A DNA stretch of 64,000 bases from Blepharisma japonicum. Taxonomy: Eukaryota > Ciliophora > Heterotrichea > Heterotrichida > Blepharismidae. A model generated the notes under the pieces. That model had not been told where the DNA came from. It ran no database searches and saw only the letters and a list, made by a program, of their open reading frames with translations. Numbering within the stretch: the first letter of the stretch is position 1; each line of letters starts with the position of its first letter. The position numbers were made by a program, and so were the translations under genes. Below, one piece after another: positions 44,201-54,909 of this stretch. The DNA is taken from positions 186,001-250,000 of the forward strand of contig CATKHK010000009.1 of the NCBI GenBank assembly GCA_949751835.1. The letters are read 5' to 3'.

Positions 44201-45673
44201 GACAATTTGTGATATTTTTTCCCATATTTTGTTACCTAAAAGAGGTTCTGGGGGTATAAAAGTTAATTTTTGAATCATTGAAAGAAATGCTGAGTATGAT
44301 TGGGCTGATGCTGCATTTTTTTCAAGGATTTTTATTAGGGCTTTTACATCCACTTCTGGTTGGGTTCCCTCACTGCAGTTGTCTAGGAATAAGGCAATTT
44401 GTACAAGAAGTTCTTGGATTAATTCATTGTCTTCTTCATTTTCATCTGATGAGCTTTCATCGCTACTTTGAATAGCAGGAAGCTGCGAATCTCTGTTGTT
44501 CTGGACAAAAACTTTTAATGCCTCATCTGCTTCTCTAATTATAGGTAAACCTGCGATTTCCATTGTATTTTTTTTCCTGGTGTCTTGTAGAATGCTGCCT
44601 CTTGTTCTAGCTTCAACAATATCATCAGGATCAAAAGTGTTAAGGACTGAAGGTCTTTTAGCATCATTGTTCTTTTTTCTGTGCTCATCTTTTTTTTCTT
44701 CTTTTTTACTTGCTTGTTTACGTTTCTTATCCAAATTATGCTTAACTGCAGAAATTTCAGATGTCATGATTTCAGTCCCTATTTCACTTTGAAACTTTGT
44801 TAGTATATCTTTTATACCTAGCATTAATAGCTCAGATCTTATAGCTTGTCGTGTTGAGATTTCCAAAGGACTTTCTACAAGTGTATTTATAAAATTCATT
44901 AAAGTAAGTTTTGATTTTGTGCTAGACTTACCCAGCTCACTGATTAAAAATTGGAATCTATTTGGCATTTTTCTTTCCACTGCATGAATTTCTAATGCTT
45001 TCAGCACCATTTCATAGCCATGATTGCTTGCCCAACAAACTTCAGTCAGGACTTCGATAGTCAACGCGTTAAGTTTTTCGTCCTCACTTTGCATATTCAG
45101 AGCCAATATTCCTACAGTGCTTTCTTCATAAATCAAATCATCAATACCATATGGATTTTTTGCTATGATTTTCAGACATTTTAATATTTCATGCTGCCTT
45201 CTATAATCCTTTGTTCTTTGGGATATTTCTTCTGACACAATTAAGATGTTTATAAGCTCTTCATTTCCATCACAATCTACAAATCGCTCTATATCTTTTT
45301 TAGATGCATCCTTAAGCCAAATTTTTGCTTTTTTAATTCCTGCAGTCGTTGGATTTCTTTTAATTTCTTCTATTATTTCTTCAGCTGGAAGGCTTGAATC
45401 AGACTGAGCACGAAAGGATTCCATATATTTGCAAAGGAGCTGCCATTTGATTTCGATTGGCTGATTCATTAGGAGAGCTTTTTGGTCAGATGGCAGCTTT
45501 AGCTCATTCAGGCGTTGCTCGAACTCTTTTAGGATAAATGAGTTCTCTGGTGGAGGCTGTGCAGGTTTTGGCTGTGAAAGCATCCTTGTCATCTTACGAT
45601 GGACGTCAACTATTTGATTTCTGGGATCTTCTTGGGTTTGGCCTTGCTTATTCCCCATTTTATCACTGGACAT
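41276..45673 (-). CDS. Diaphanous-type formin (GBD/FH3-FH1-FH2)
   Basis: Actin nucleator/elongator of 1465 residues. N-terminal helical armadillo GBD/FH3 region (about 40-310, LMNQPIEIKWQLLCKYM onward), a charged coiled coil (about 500-630), an exceptionally long FH1 of repeated PPPPPMPN units (about 638-988), and FH2 (about 1010-1420). FH2 opens with MKSLFWTPVPVQKLEKSIW, whose last Trp (residue 1030, the family's conserved ...T-V-W) is encoded by TGA 42584-42586. Later FH2 features include CGNYLNG and GGAFGFSIDSLAKV. FH1 binds profilin-actin and FH2 dimers cap the barbed end. A second Met at residue 6 gives MGNKQGQ, a possible N-myristoylation start. The basic C-terminal tail may act as DAD; no clear core motif seen. 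Confidence 0.95.
42715..43755 (-). repeat. FH1 polyproline repeat array with a 330-bp tandem duplication
   Basis: Coding repeat of (M/I)P-x-x-(A/T)-PPPPP(PP) units. Within it a 330-bp (110-residue) block is duplicated in tandem. Landmarks at 43121, 43206 and 43301 recur at 43451, 43536 and 43631 with only scattered base changes. Long open frames on the other strand and frame here are by-products of the repeat. Confidence 0.9.
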
Positions 45674-46174
45674 TAGTAAGATTAGTAGAATTCTAAAGAA
45701 TGAATCTTAATAAACTGGAGCATAAATAAAACTTATTTTTATAGTTAAGCTTTCCATTTTGTCCTTATATCTAAATATAATTATTATGGCGACATAAACA
45801 TAATATAATTCTTTATTTCATTTTAATTAAAAACGAATTCAGCTATAAGAATTTCTATCGATTAATTTTTCATAAATGGCATTATTTTTACTTTTTTATA
45901 ATTTTTTCAACAAGCATTCTCATTAAAATTTTTCAAGATTTTATATCAGAAAAATTATAAATTTGGGACTTAGTGGATTGTGTTTCATTTTTGACATTAT
46001 GAATCGTTTGATCAAAGATGATTTAATTTCATTATTTTATTAATTTACAGTTAAATCATCTGCTCATTGATGGGAAGTTAGGAATTTTTTTCATATGTTT
46101 CCGCAGTAATTATTTTAAAAACACCATATTTTAAAAGCTGTTCACATATTTGCAAGAATCATGAGCTTTCAATA
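45674..46174. promoter_or_regulatory. Intergenic between divergent formin and ANP32-like genes
   Basis: 501 bp AT-rich region that must carry both promoters. It contains a 10-bp inverted repeat, GATGATTTAA (46017-46026) and TTAAATCATC (46051-46060), with a 24-base spacer. No gene seen. Confidence 0.45.
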
Positions 46175-46888
46175 ATGGAAACCATAATAAGTAGACAAAC
46201 GAGTGGATCCGATCCTATCGACGTAGTTGAGCTGATTCTTGACGATTGAAAAGGCAACTCTATATCAGAGCGTGACAAAATTTTAATCGAAGGTTTTGTT
46301 CATTTGGAATTTGTGTCATTTAATAATTGTGGGATTGAGAATATTGACAATTTTCCTGACTTACCAAATCTTATCAAATTAGATCTTAGCAACAATAAAA
46401 TTTCAAGCGGCCTAATGAATCTCACCCATTTGAATGAGCTAATGCAAATATCATTGTCCGGTAACAAAATCAAAAGTTTAGAAGAAATAAGCAACTTGTC
46501 GAACCTGGAAAATTTAATATGTATGGATATTGAAAGATGCCCAATTGCTGATACTCAAGATTATGCTCAAAAAATTTTTGAGGCAATTCCTCAGCTACAA
46601 ATTTTGAATGAGAGGGATAGGTTGGGGAATAAGGTCAATATTTATTCGGATGAAGAGGAAGAAGAAAAACAAGAAAACGGAGGAGGTGGAGAAAAGGGAA
46701 AAAGTGAGGAGGATGAAGGATCTGAAGAAGATGAAGAGGAAGATCAGGGTGACGTGGGCTATCTAGATGAAATAAATATTTTAGGGGAATATAGTGATAG
46801 TGAGTTTACGGACATTACGGGATTTGAAAGTTTTCCGAAAAAAAGAAACAGAGAAGGAGAAGCTCTTGATGAAGTGAAGAAAAGATAG
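46175..46888 (+). CDS. ANP32-like acidic nuclear LRR protein
   Basis: 237 residues starting at ATG 46175, with TGA 46247-46249 as Trp (LILDDWKGN); it ends in TAG. Four to five leucine-rich repeats (NIDNFPDLPNLIKLDLSNN, LMQISLSGNKI) end in an LRR cap with CPIADTQDYAQKIFEAIPQL. A long Glu/Asp tail with Gly-rich interruptions follows, then a basic KKRNRE segment that could be a nuclear signal. This is the ANP32/pp32 plan, histone chaperones and PP2A inhibitors in animals and plants. The LxxxDGxx family start is represented by LILDDWKGNSI. SET-like or U2A'-like proteins are less likely given the acidic tail. Confidence 0.88.
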
Positions 46889-47074
46889 AAATAACTGGTT
46901 AATATTTTTTCCTAACAAATTATGTGAATATAAGAGATATGAGCTACTTTATGTTAGAAATAAAATTTCTAATAATTTTATTGCATCAGAACGAAATTAA
47001 GTTTATGCCTAATTATCATTCAAAAATTTCAATGAAGAAACACAATGACGTTCTCCTTAATCCTCATATAAATA

Positions 47075-47614
47075 ATGCAAGATTATAAGATAATTAATGG
47101 AATTAGAGGGAGAAATTTCAAGAGATATCTACTTCAACCATTAAAAACAAGATCAATCTCAAATTCACACTTATTAGTCCGTAGCTCATCTAAACATATT
47201 ATGTGCGACAATCCAGGATTTGAAGAATTCAATAATAACGATAATGAATCTCACTGTATAAAGGTATTTATTCGAACACCTACAGACTACACTGTAAACT
47301 CTAGTTACAATGACTGGGGTTCTCAAGAAAATTCAATTAGCAGGAAAAATACAAGTAAAAGTTTCGATAAAGCTTGCCATAGCATTGCAAGTGTTAGAAA
47401 AAATAAGATTATTTCTGCATACAGTCAAAAATTCTTGCTGAGGAAGAATGAAATAAAGTTGCCTCCAATTGAGCATGCATTTAGTGTGCATGGCAAAAGA
47501 AATAGCAAAAATCCACTAAAAGCAAATGTAGTTGATATGCAAGAGTTGTTTACAGCAACAGTTTTGCATAATCAGAAAAAGAAAGTGCCTCGATTTAATG
47601 AACTGCTATATTAA
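47075..47614 (+). CDS. Hypothetical protein
   Basis: 179 residues with no in-frame TGA, ATG to TAA. Composition is Asn/Ser/Lys-rich with a basic N-terminus (RGRNFKRYLLQPLKTR) and no coiled coil, signal peptide or membrane segment. No family recognised. Its coherent codon use and position between two real genes support it, but only weakly. Confidence 0.55.
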   Translation: MQDYKIINGIRGRNFKRYLLQPLKTRSISNSHLLVRSSSKHIMCDNPGFEEFNNNDNESHCIKVFIRTPTDYTVNSSYNDWGSQENSISRKNTSKSFDKACHSIASVRKNKIISAYSQKFLLRKNEIKLPPIEHAFSVHGKRNSKNPLKANVVDMQELFTATVLHNQKKKVPRFNELLY

Positions 47615-48134
47615 TTTAACATTTAAACAATTTTCCTTAAAATCTTGAAAAATTGAATGACATTGTAATAAAATAATTTTTAGTATGAACTTCCTTGTGG
47701 TGTTTGAATAGATTATTTTCTAAGTAATTAATCATTGGAAAATGGTAATATATCATTATAAAGAGATTTTCTCCTAAACTTTAAAATCAAATTATTGAAA
47801 TTAAGATATTTTCCATTTCACATTTTCAAAGTTGTTAGTTGATAGAAGGAAGAAAAACTCCCAATTCATTATCCTGCTTATTTATCATATTGATCCTTTA
47901 TAGAGTCAGTATAAAATGGTTTTTACTATCTCTTTATATTTTTTTCTGCTCTAATGCTAATCATTTTCAGTAATAATTAATGGCATTTGTCTATTTCCTC
48001 CTCAAAGCAGAGCATTTGTCTTCAAAACATCTTAACTTAAAGCCATATCCAGCTTAAGTATACTAGCATTATTTCTAAATCCATTCTCATCTTAAAAATT
48101 CAGCATTTAGTATTTTAAACTTTATTAACAAAAG
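47615..48134. other. Intergenic, no gene seen
   Basis: 520 bp AT-rich sequence upstream of the AGC kinase. No coding frame, RNA gene or repeat recognised; presumed to hold the kinase promoter. Confidence 0.5.
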
Positions 48135-49283
48135 ATGGGAGGTTGCCTTAAATGTTTTGGCAGTGATAGCAAAGAAGATCCCAAAAAAGAGCCCATCATT
48201 GACAAAGAAGACTCTAAAACTAACACCACAAGTGATTCAATATCCCAAAGAAAATCATCTGCAGCAGCTCCAGTTCAAATTACCCTTGAAGATTTTCAGA
48301 TCGAAAAAGTCCTCGGAAAAGGTGCATTTGGAAAGGTGTTTTTAGTCACAAAAAAGGATAATGGACAAGTTTATGCAATGAAAGCACTAAGAAAAGAAAT
48401 GATTGAAAAGAGAAATCAAGTAGTTCATACAAAAACTGAAAGAGAAATTTTAGGCTCTATAGATTGTCCTTTTATCGTTCAGCTTCGGTTTGCGTTTCAG
48501 ACACCAGACAAGCTATATATGATCATGGACTTTATTAATGGTGGAGAACTATTTTTCCATTTAAGAAGGTCTACAAGTTTCACTGAAGAAAGAGCCAAGT
48601 TTTATGCTGCAGAAATTCTGCTTGCTTTAGATTATTTGCACACCCAAGGAATTATATATAGAGACTTGAAGCCTGAAAATATCCTTTTAGACGCTGAAGG
48701 ACATGTAAAATTAACTGATTTCGGGCTCAGCAAACAATTTTTTGGAGCAGAAAATCAAAAAGCTTTCTCATTTTGTGGGACACCAGAATATCTTGCCCCA
48801 GAAATATTAAAAGGAACTGGCCACGACAAAGCAGTCGATTTCTGGAGTTTAGGAGCTTTAATTTATGAAATGCTTGCAGGTGCTCCTCCTTTTTACTCAA
48901 GAAATAGAGAACAAATGTTTAGAAATATGCTCTCCAAGCCTGTTGAAATGAAGCCTCATTTTTCACCAGCAGCTTGTGACATATTAAAATCACTTTTGCA
49001 AGTTGATGTAATTTTTATATAGCCAAGAAGAAGACTTTCAAATGCTAATGAAGTCAAAACTCACCAATTTTTTGATGGGATTGATTGGGGGAAACTGTGG
49101 AAAAAAATCACAGAGGCACCTTTTATTCCAAAAGTGAAAGGACCTAGAGATTTGCAGAATTTCGATAAAATGTTTACTGAAGAAAAAGCTGAGGAGTCAT
49201 TAGTTGTTACTCATTTGAATGCTGAGCAAAAAGCTGCAAATCGATATGATGGGTTTACTTATAAGGATCCTTCTCATTTATAA
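48135..49283 (+). CDS. AGC-family protein kinase (Akt/SGK/S6K-like) with acylation-type N-terminus
   Basis: 377 residues from exons 48135-49007 and 49023-49283. The kinase core starts with LGKGAFGKVFLV and YAMKALRK, followed by YRDLKPENILL, DFGLSKQF, the T-loop SFCGTPEYLAPEIL (PDK1-type site) and, across the intron, LLQVD joined to PRRRLSNANEVKTHQFF. The C-tail ends with YDGFTY, a hydrophobic motif close to Akt FPQFSY and SGK FLGFSY. There is no PH domain. The first residues MGGCLKCFG offer Gly2 for N-myristoylation and Cys4/Cys7 for palmitoylation, so membrane anchoring by lipid may replace a PH domain (inference). No TGA in frame. Confidence 0.95.
49008..49022 (+). other. 15-nt intron of AGC kinase gene
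   Basis: GTAATTTTTATATAG, phase 0, in the kinase C-lobe. Retention gives an in-frame TAG; removal restores QVDPRRRLSNA, an AGC-kinase consensus. A lies at position 10. Confidence 0.95.
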
Positions 49284-49389
49284 AATAAACAATAATTGTC
49301 TAGCTATATTTTCTTATCACAAATAGACTGTAGGGTGATATATTAAATTAATGAAATGCACTTTGTATGCGAGAATAGAAATAATTGTA

Positions 49390-49815
49390 TTAATGCTTAT
49401 TTTTTGGGCGGAATTTTGTTTTTTTGTTACCAAATTGATTGTTCTTTTTCATAAAGTTTGGCTTCTTTATATAGAGTGTTCCGGATTTATATTTTCCAAT
49501 CTCCGGACCAGTTGGCATTGGGTTTCTCTTTTCTTTTTTCTTTTGTTTCTTTTCTACAGGATTAAACCAATTGCTTTCTTTACTTAGCAGTGCATCATTT
49601 CTTGCATTTTCTTTCAATTCTTTTTCTTTTCTCAAAATTCCTTTATAAATGTTATAAGGAATTTTTGGGTTTTTCTTTTGTTTTGCTCCCAGTTTTTGAG
49701 CTTCTTTATCAAGAAATCTTTTTCTGAATTTAGAATCCATTCTTTCTGTGGCTAATTTTCTTATATCATGGACTGCTTCTACGAAGTCATTCTTTTCCTT
49801 TTTCCTTTTAACCAT
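49390..49815 (-). CDS. Small basic, probably nucleolar protein (C1orf131/DUF4602-like?)
   Basis: 141 residues, strongly Lys-rich at both ends. The middle holds KIPYNIYKGILRKEKELKEN and the end GPEIGKYKSGTLYIKKPNF. The G-x-x-x-x-G-x-L-x-x-x-K ending in a small basic protein recalls the DUF4602/C1orf131 family, an SSU-processome component, but I would not insist on it. Its start codon lies only 26 bp from the stop codon of the DHHC gene upstream on the same strand. No TGA in frame. Confidence 0.7.
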   Translation of the reverse strand: MVKRKKEKNDFVEAVHDIRKLATERMDSKFRKRFLDKEAQKLGAKQKKNPKIPYNIYKGILRKEKELKENARNDALLSKESNWFNPVEKKQKKKEKRNPMPTGPEIGKYKSGTLYIKKPNFMKKNNQFGNKKTKFRPKNKH

Positions 49816-49841
49816 TAAGAAAATTATTAATTGACTAATTA

Positions 49842-50414
49842 TTATTTATGATTTTGAATTGATACCTGAAATCTGGCGACTGCAAAAATCCACACCACAA
49901 AATATATAAAAAATGCAAATACAGTAGTAAGGAATAAGTAAAAATATAAAATATTTCCTTTCGCAATGCATTTTCCAGATACAGGACAATGGTGATCGAG
50001 CCCTTCTACACATAAATCGCAGTCTTCGCAGTGCTCTGAATTTTCTGTTTTTATGACTTGGCATCTCTTGCAAAATGCTGTATCTTTTGATATTTTTCCT
50101 TGCTCTAGGGCTTCTTGATAATCTTGCAAAATGAGCCCAGGGTTTTTTAAAGCTGTGCAAGCATATGAAAATAGTCCTGTCATGATGATAAAGAAGCCTG
50201 AATACTGCAGAGATGGGCCGACTTTTGGAGCCATAACAGTGAGGAATCCAATTAAAATCGCTAGTAATAAAATATACATGCAAACGTTGAAAGGCCAATC
50301 AGGTCCAATAGTAATTCAAATTTCATCGTCCCAATAATAAATATAGCACTTCCCAAGCTTATACAGCCCATTTTTCTTCATTACAGCTATTTCACTTGTC
50401 TCTATTTCCTCCAT
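49842..50414 (-). CDS. DHHC-type protein S-acyltransferase
   Basis: 190 residues, with TGA 50316-50318 as Trp (DDEIWITIG). Start ATG 50412-50414. Two transmembrane segments (about 46-65 and 72-92) precede the zinc-binding DHHC cysteine-rich domain. This is FCKRC, then HCEDCDLC and DHHCPVSGKCI, with the catalytic Cys in DHHC. One long hydrophobic stretch follows (about 155-182), where four-TM relatives have two, and the protein ends 10 residues later. It is therefore short for the family and lacks the usual TTxE and PaCCT tail. These enzymes palmitoylate membrane-associated proteins on Golgi or other membranes. It is packed 39 bp from the cyclin Y stop. Confidence 0.93.
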
Positions 50415-50453
50415 TTGGAATTATATATGAATAGATAATTTAATACATATTTA

Positions 50454-51800
50454 TTATAAAGTTTTATACAGTGCTTCATATCTCTCTTTAACTTGTTGCT
50501 CAGCTTTATTAGCATTTCTCTGGAGATTTAGCACCTTTTCTACATCTAGCGCTTTTAATGGAAAAGATCTGTCTTTTTCATTCGCATAAGTTCTCAACAT
50601 AAAATACGCTTTTGCATAGTCAGCTCCTGAAATTTTCATCTCAAAATCCAGCAAAGTCAAAAATCTTGACTCCATGATATTTATTTCTTGTACATCATAT
50701 TTTGTTATTGCTACTGCGAAGCTATTATTTTCAAAAGATTCGTCATCCCACACCTTAGAAGCTTCCACAAACGAAATAAACATAATCCTCCTCCATGTAT
50801 TTTGGTTCATTCTAATTCCAGTTTTGCCTATAAATCTATCTAAATATACCAAGCTGACGATAGGGATTTCATTTTCCAGCTGTGCTCTTGCCATCAAATT
50901 TTTCGCAAAATTATAAATAGAGCTTTCATCAGCTTCTTCAGGCTCATCATTAAAAATCTCTAATAGCCTAGATCTCATGGAATTTGGTATTGTATTGTTT
51001 ATAACAGGCGAGTTTTGCTTAATATGATTTTCTAGCACACGAGCATAGCATTTGCAGACTTCTTCTATATCTAAATTCACTATTGTTGACCTCATTTTCA
51101 TAGAATCCATTGATTTTCCTACTTCATTTGTGTCAAGTTTTGAAGGGTTTTTGCATTCTTCAAAGGACGGAGATGGCTGAAAAAAGCTGTCTCTGCTGAT
51201 TTCTACAGGCATTTTGTTAGTGAGCTGTATTGGTGGTTGTGTTTTTCTTAAGTCAAACTCTAATTTCGCCATAAGCGATAAGGCTTCTTCTAGTTCTTCA
51301 TGGAGTCTTCTAATTTCATCTCTTTTTGAATCGGTAGTTGGGATATGAAGATTATGCCCAGGAGATTTAGTGTCAAAAAGTGGACTTTCTCCAAGGGAAA
51401 TAAGCCGATATGTAGTCACAGGAGCACTAATAGAGGCAGCTCTTGTTGATTCTTGTGAATAAATGCTTTCAAGCGTTGACAGCATTTCTCGAAACTTACT
51501 TTGATGGCCTGGAAGAGTTTTTATTTGTATTAAAAGTTCTTGCAGCTCTCTATCAGTCAAATTAAGCAAATCTGTTAAGTTATCTTCATACCCTAGCTCT
51601 TGTAATTTCTATATATAACTTACCCTATAATACTGCTGTAATGAATGCTGCTTTAATAATGGAAATAGCGACGTCTCATAGCATGAAGCCGTTTTCTTAA
51701 AATTCTTCTGCGATTTTGCATGAGAATTAACTACAGGTCTGGCTGACTGAATCCTTTTCTGATGAATTTTATTCAATTGCCTCTCCTCCCACCTTTTCAT
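50454..51800 (-). CDS. Cyclin Y-like cyclin
   Basis: 443 residues from exons 51800-51624 and 51608-50454. The N-terminal 230 residues hold a short basic head and a helical segment (KLQELGYEDNLTDLLNLTD). The cyclin box (about 245-370) has IVSLVYLDRFI, TWRRIMFISFVEASKVWDDES, MESRFLTLLDFEMKISGADYAKAYF and a trailing LRTYANEKDRSFPLKALD. Together this matches CCNY/PHO80-type cyclins, which activate CDK14/16-like or PCTAIRE kinases. The TWRR...ASKVWDD segment is diagnostic for cyclin Y. The N-terminal myristoylation of animal CCNY is not apparent (MKRWEER). No in-frame TGA. UBA1 starts the same minus-strand run and its stop is 37 bp from this gene's ATG. Confidence 0.92.
51609..51623 (-). other. 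15-nt intron of cyclin Y gene
   Basis: Minus strand GTAAGTTATATATAG, phase 0. Retention ends at TAG after only 62 codons; removal joins QQYYR to KLQELGYED. A lies at position 10. Confidence 0.92.
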
Positions 51801-51837
51801 TTATATCACAAATTTAACTTAAAGAATGCTTAGCTTA

Positions 51838-54800
51838 TTAAAAGGTGTATTTGATTACTGGGATTGCCATGTCAACACCATCTTCCAAGCTTTCACATGA
51901 TGCCTCAATAGCCAAATATCTTCTTCCTTCAATCACTCTAACTCCGCTTATTTCTTGGTACAAGTCTTGCAAAATCTTAGGCAGTCTGTCGCCATGCTTG
52001 TTTCCTGGCAAATATCCGTTGTAAATGCAAGTTTTTCCGCATGAGACTATATTTACTTTTAGCTTGTGCTCAGTTTTAAGCTTGTTAATAAACTCTCCCA
52101 ATGTGCAAGGTCCATTAACAGTCATTTTGTCCCATGTTGAGAAGGCTTCTGGATAAGCCCTGACTGGGCCCATAAGAATTGGATCATAAGCCTTGCTTCT
52201 GGTTCTTACAGGTGGTGATGGTTCGCTCAGTACAAATAATGGCAATGCAAGATTCACAAAAGCGTTTCTATAAGCTTCCAAATTTTCATGGATAAATAGC
52301 TTATAAAGCTCAACACCTACAAGTCCTGCAATCATTGCAGTTGTTGTAGCAATTGCTGGGATGATTTTTCCAGCGATCATTTTAGTCTTGTTTCTGTCAG
52401 CTTCAGCAATCTTGTAGTTTCTGGCTCTCAAATTGGAAGCAGCGTTGATAAAATCAATATGGAAATTAGTGTCATCGTCTTTTTCAAATTGAGCAGGATG
52501 GAGTCTATGGCTTTTGATGGCTTCGTCAACAATTTTCATTTCATTTAGAAGGCTAGCTAATACAGCTTCTTCATCTCCAGCACCTCCTGCTTGCTGCTGT
52601 TCGTTTTCTTCAAGCTGAATATGGACTTGTTTAGGCACGAAAGGCTTGACTTGGACTTTTTGAGCAATTTCTCTGACTTCATTGGTATTCTTGTTTTGAG
52701 GAATTCCGAGGTTTGCAGCAATTAAGTTGGCCATGCATAACACAAAGGTAATTTGAGTTTCGTCTGAAGCGTCAAAAATAAGAGGAGTTGGAGCTCTCTT
52801 AGGGCCTGACCAGAAAGGTTGGCCGTCTTTGGTTTTATAGTCAACTGGGAAGTTGTGGATTAGTTGAGCAATAATATCGTGGAAAAGCTCTTGGAGTTTT
52901 TCTCTGGCAAGTCTTACACATTCTTCATAGCTAGGGTTTCTCATGATTTGTAAGAAGTTTTTGATTTTTTCGAGTTTTTCTCTTTGGACTGTTGTATTAC
53001 CAGCTGATGGCAAAGTTGCAAGGTATTTAATTGGGTCTTCAAGGTATTTATTGAGTTCTTGAGGACCATCAGAAAATGTCCCTTCAAACTCATCTCTAGC
53101 CCATTCAATGCAATGCTCAATCGAATGTGGGAAATTTTTTAGTGTGCACATAGGAATGCTTTCTTCTGGAGGATCTTGAGAATCTCCATAGCTTTGAGTC
53201 TTGTGTGGGAGACAGATCTGAACATTAGCTTTGGTTCCCAATGTTCCACTTTCCAGTAAAGGCTTCTCATACCACACACATCTTCCATCAACATACAATC
53301 TTGCATTAACGTTATCAACAGCATTAGTCACAAAATCTAAGCTGCCCCAAAACGCGTCATTGAAGATTACTTCATTTTCAGGATTAACTCTGTTTTGCAG
53401 GGCCCTTACATTTAGATCTGTGTTCATTTTCTGGGCTTCTCTAGCTGCACTTTCACTTTTACTGTGTCCTACATCGTCCTTTCTGAATAAAAATTGTCTG
53501 TTCAAGTTTGAAACTTCAATTGAGTCATCGTCAGTCACAATGACGCTGCCAGTAGTAGAGGCAACGCCCATCAATGCAAATAGTTTCAAATATTCGCAGC
53601 CTAAAGCACCTGCGCCGACCAAGAAAGTTTTGATTGCTCCAATTCGGTTTTGGAGATCTCTGCCAATAATAGCAATTTGGTCATCATAACGAGTATTTGT
53701 AGGTGTTCTGTCCACAGCACCTTCAGGGATTATTTCAAAGAAGTCAATGTGAAGCCACTGGTGCATTGGGGAGTATTTTCCTGTGAATTTGATGATTTCT
53801 TGAGCCATTACACCACCCCAGAAAGCAGCGATTGGTGAAATCTGTGCTCTAGCATAAAGAGCTACTTTTTCTACCACTTTTGCGTCAACTTCGTCAACAA
53901 ACAGCTTTTCTTGGTCTTTGGCAGCTTGGTTGATTTCTCTAGCAAGAGCTACAACTTCATCAGCATGAGCTTGGTTGTGGAGCTCTGGTAAACTTCCATG
54001 GCGTCTTTGGAATTCTCTAACAGCTCTAAAAGCAATATGCAAATGTTCGCTTCTTCCGAATTTCCCGAGATCTGGGACTGGAAGTGGGTCTTTTACAATT
54101 GGGTTTAAGTTTGACTCTTCCCAAGACTTAAAGTGGAATTTTTCAGGGATTTTGACTTGCTCCACGATACCTTCTCTTTGGTAAGCTTGATAACCAGTTG
54201 TATCTTCAATTGAAAAAGTGTATGGGCCAAGGACTTTGATAGGCCTTGGTGGGGAATTGTTCAGCTCTTCCATTCCTTGGACTTCTTTGAAGACGACGAA
54301 ATCTCCGTCTTGGTAAGTGTGTCTTTTTTCATCATGAACTGTCACAACACCAGGGTTTTCTTGGCTGATATCGCTGATAAGGAATGATCTGTTATCTTCT
54401 CCTGTCTTATCAAAACACACGAATTCTGGGCCGAAATCGACAAATCCGTAGCCAGAAGCACCCCAAGCTTCGCAGGAAATGAAGCCAATAGCAGGGGAAT
54501 GGGTTCTACAGAAATTATTGACTCTTGCAATGGTTACTGGGTCGGATTCTGATAGGAAAACTACGTTGAATTTTGATAGAAATTCTTCATCAAGAGCTCC
54601 TTCTTTTAAGTCAACTTTTACATATGGGTTGAGTTCCTGGACTTTAGGGAAAGTAGCCTGACCTCTTGTACGTGTTCCTACATCTTCTGGGGAAAGGTAA
54701 AAGTTAGTTCCAAGGTCATTTATTGAGACTAAAGCATCATCGTGGAGGGTTACTGCACCTGGGCCAGCTAAGACGAGATTTTTTGCTGTTTCAACTCCAA

Positions 54801-54909
54801 CACCTCTGAGGCCTGAAACTAAAACTTTCATTTGAATGAGTTTACCCATCATTTCCATGCCGAATGTTCCGATCTGACGAGAGTATAAGTTAGTATCAAT
54901 GCCTGCCAT
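51838..54909 (-). CDS. UBA1: Ubiquitin-activating enzyme E1
   Basis: Activates ubiquitin by adenylation and thioester formation for all downstream conjugation. 1023 residues, colinear with UBA1: inactive adenylation half (YSRQIGTFGMEMMGKL, GLRGVGVETAKNLVLAGP), active adenylation half (VGAGALGCEYLKLFALMG, DDDSIEVSNLNRQFLFR), then the catalytic-cysteine domain with Cys588 in SIPMCTLKNFPH. It ends with a ubiquitin-fold domain that recruits E2s. At least nine Trp codons are all TGG and no intron is present, which fits a strongly expressed gene. Full length for the family. Confidence 0.98.
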   Translation of the reverse strand: MAGIDTNLYSRQIGTFGMEMMGKLIQMKVLVSGLRGVGVETAKNLVLAGPGAVTLHDDALVSINDLGTNFYLSPEDVGTRTRGQATFPKVQELNPYVKVDLKEGALDEEFLSKFNVVFLSESDPVTIARVNNFCRTHSPAIGFISCEAWGASGYGFVDFGPEFVCFDKTGEDNRSFLISDISQENPGVVTVHDEKRHTYQDGDFVVFKEVQGMEELNNSPPRPIKVLGPYTFSIEDTTGYQAYQREGIVEQVKIPEKFHFKSWEESNLNPIVKDPLPVPDLGKFGRSEHLHIAFRAVREFQRRHGSLPELHNQAHADEVVALAREINQAAKDQEKLFVDEVDAKVVEKVALYARAQISPIAAFWGGVMAQEIIKFTGKYSPMHQWLHIDFFEIIPEGAVDRTPTNTRYDDQIAIIGRDLQNRIGAIKTFLVGAGALGCEYLKLFALMGVASTTGSVIVTDDDSIEVSNLNRQFLFRKDDVGHSKSESAAREAQKMNTDLNVRALQNRVNPENEVIFNDAFWGSLDFVTNAVDNVNARLYVDGRCVWYEKPLLESGTLGTKANVQICLPHKTQSYGDSQDPPEESIPMCTLKNFPHSIEHCIEWARDEFEGTFSDGPQELNKYLEDPIKYLATLPSAGNTTVQREKLEKIKNFLQIMRNPSYEECVRLAREKLQELFHDIIAQLIHNFPVDYKTKDGQPFWSGPKRAPTPLIFDASDETQITFVLCMANLIAANLGIPQNKNTNEVREIAQKVQVKPFVPKQVHIQLEENEQQQAGGAGDEEAVLASLLNEMKIVDEAIKSHRLHPAQFEKDDDTNFHIDFINAASNLRARNYKIAEADRNKTKMIAGKIIPAIATTTAMIAGLVGVELYKLFIHENLEAYRNAFVNLALPLFVLSEPSPPVRTRSKAYDPILMGPVRAYPEAFSTWDKMTVNGPCTLGEFINKLKTEHKLKVNIVSCGKTCIYNGYLPGNKHGDRLPKILQDLYQEISGVRVIEGRRYLAIEASCESLEDGVDMAIPVIKYTF

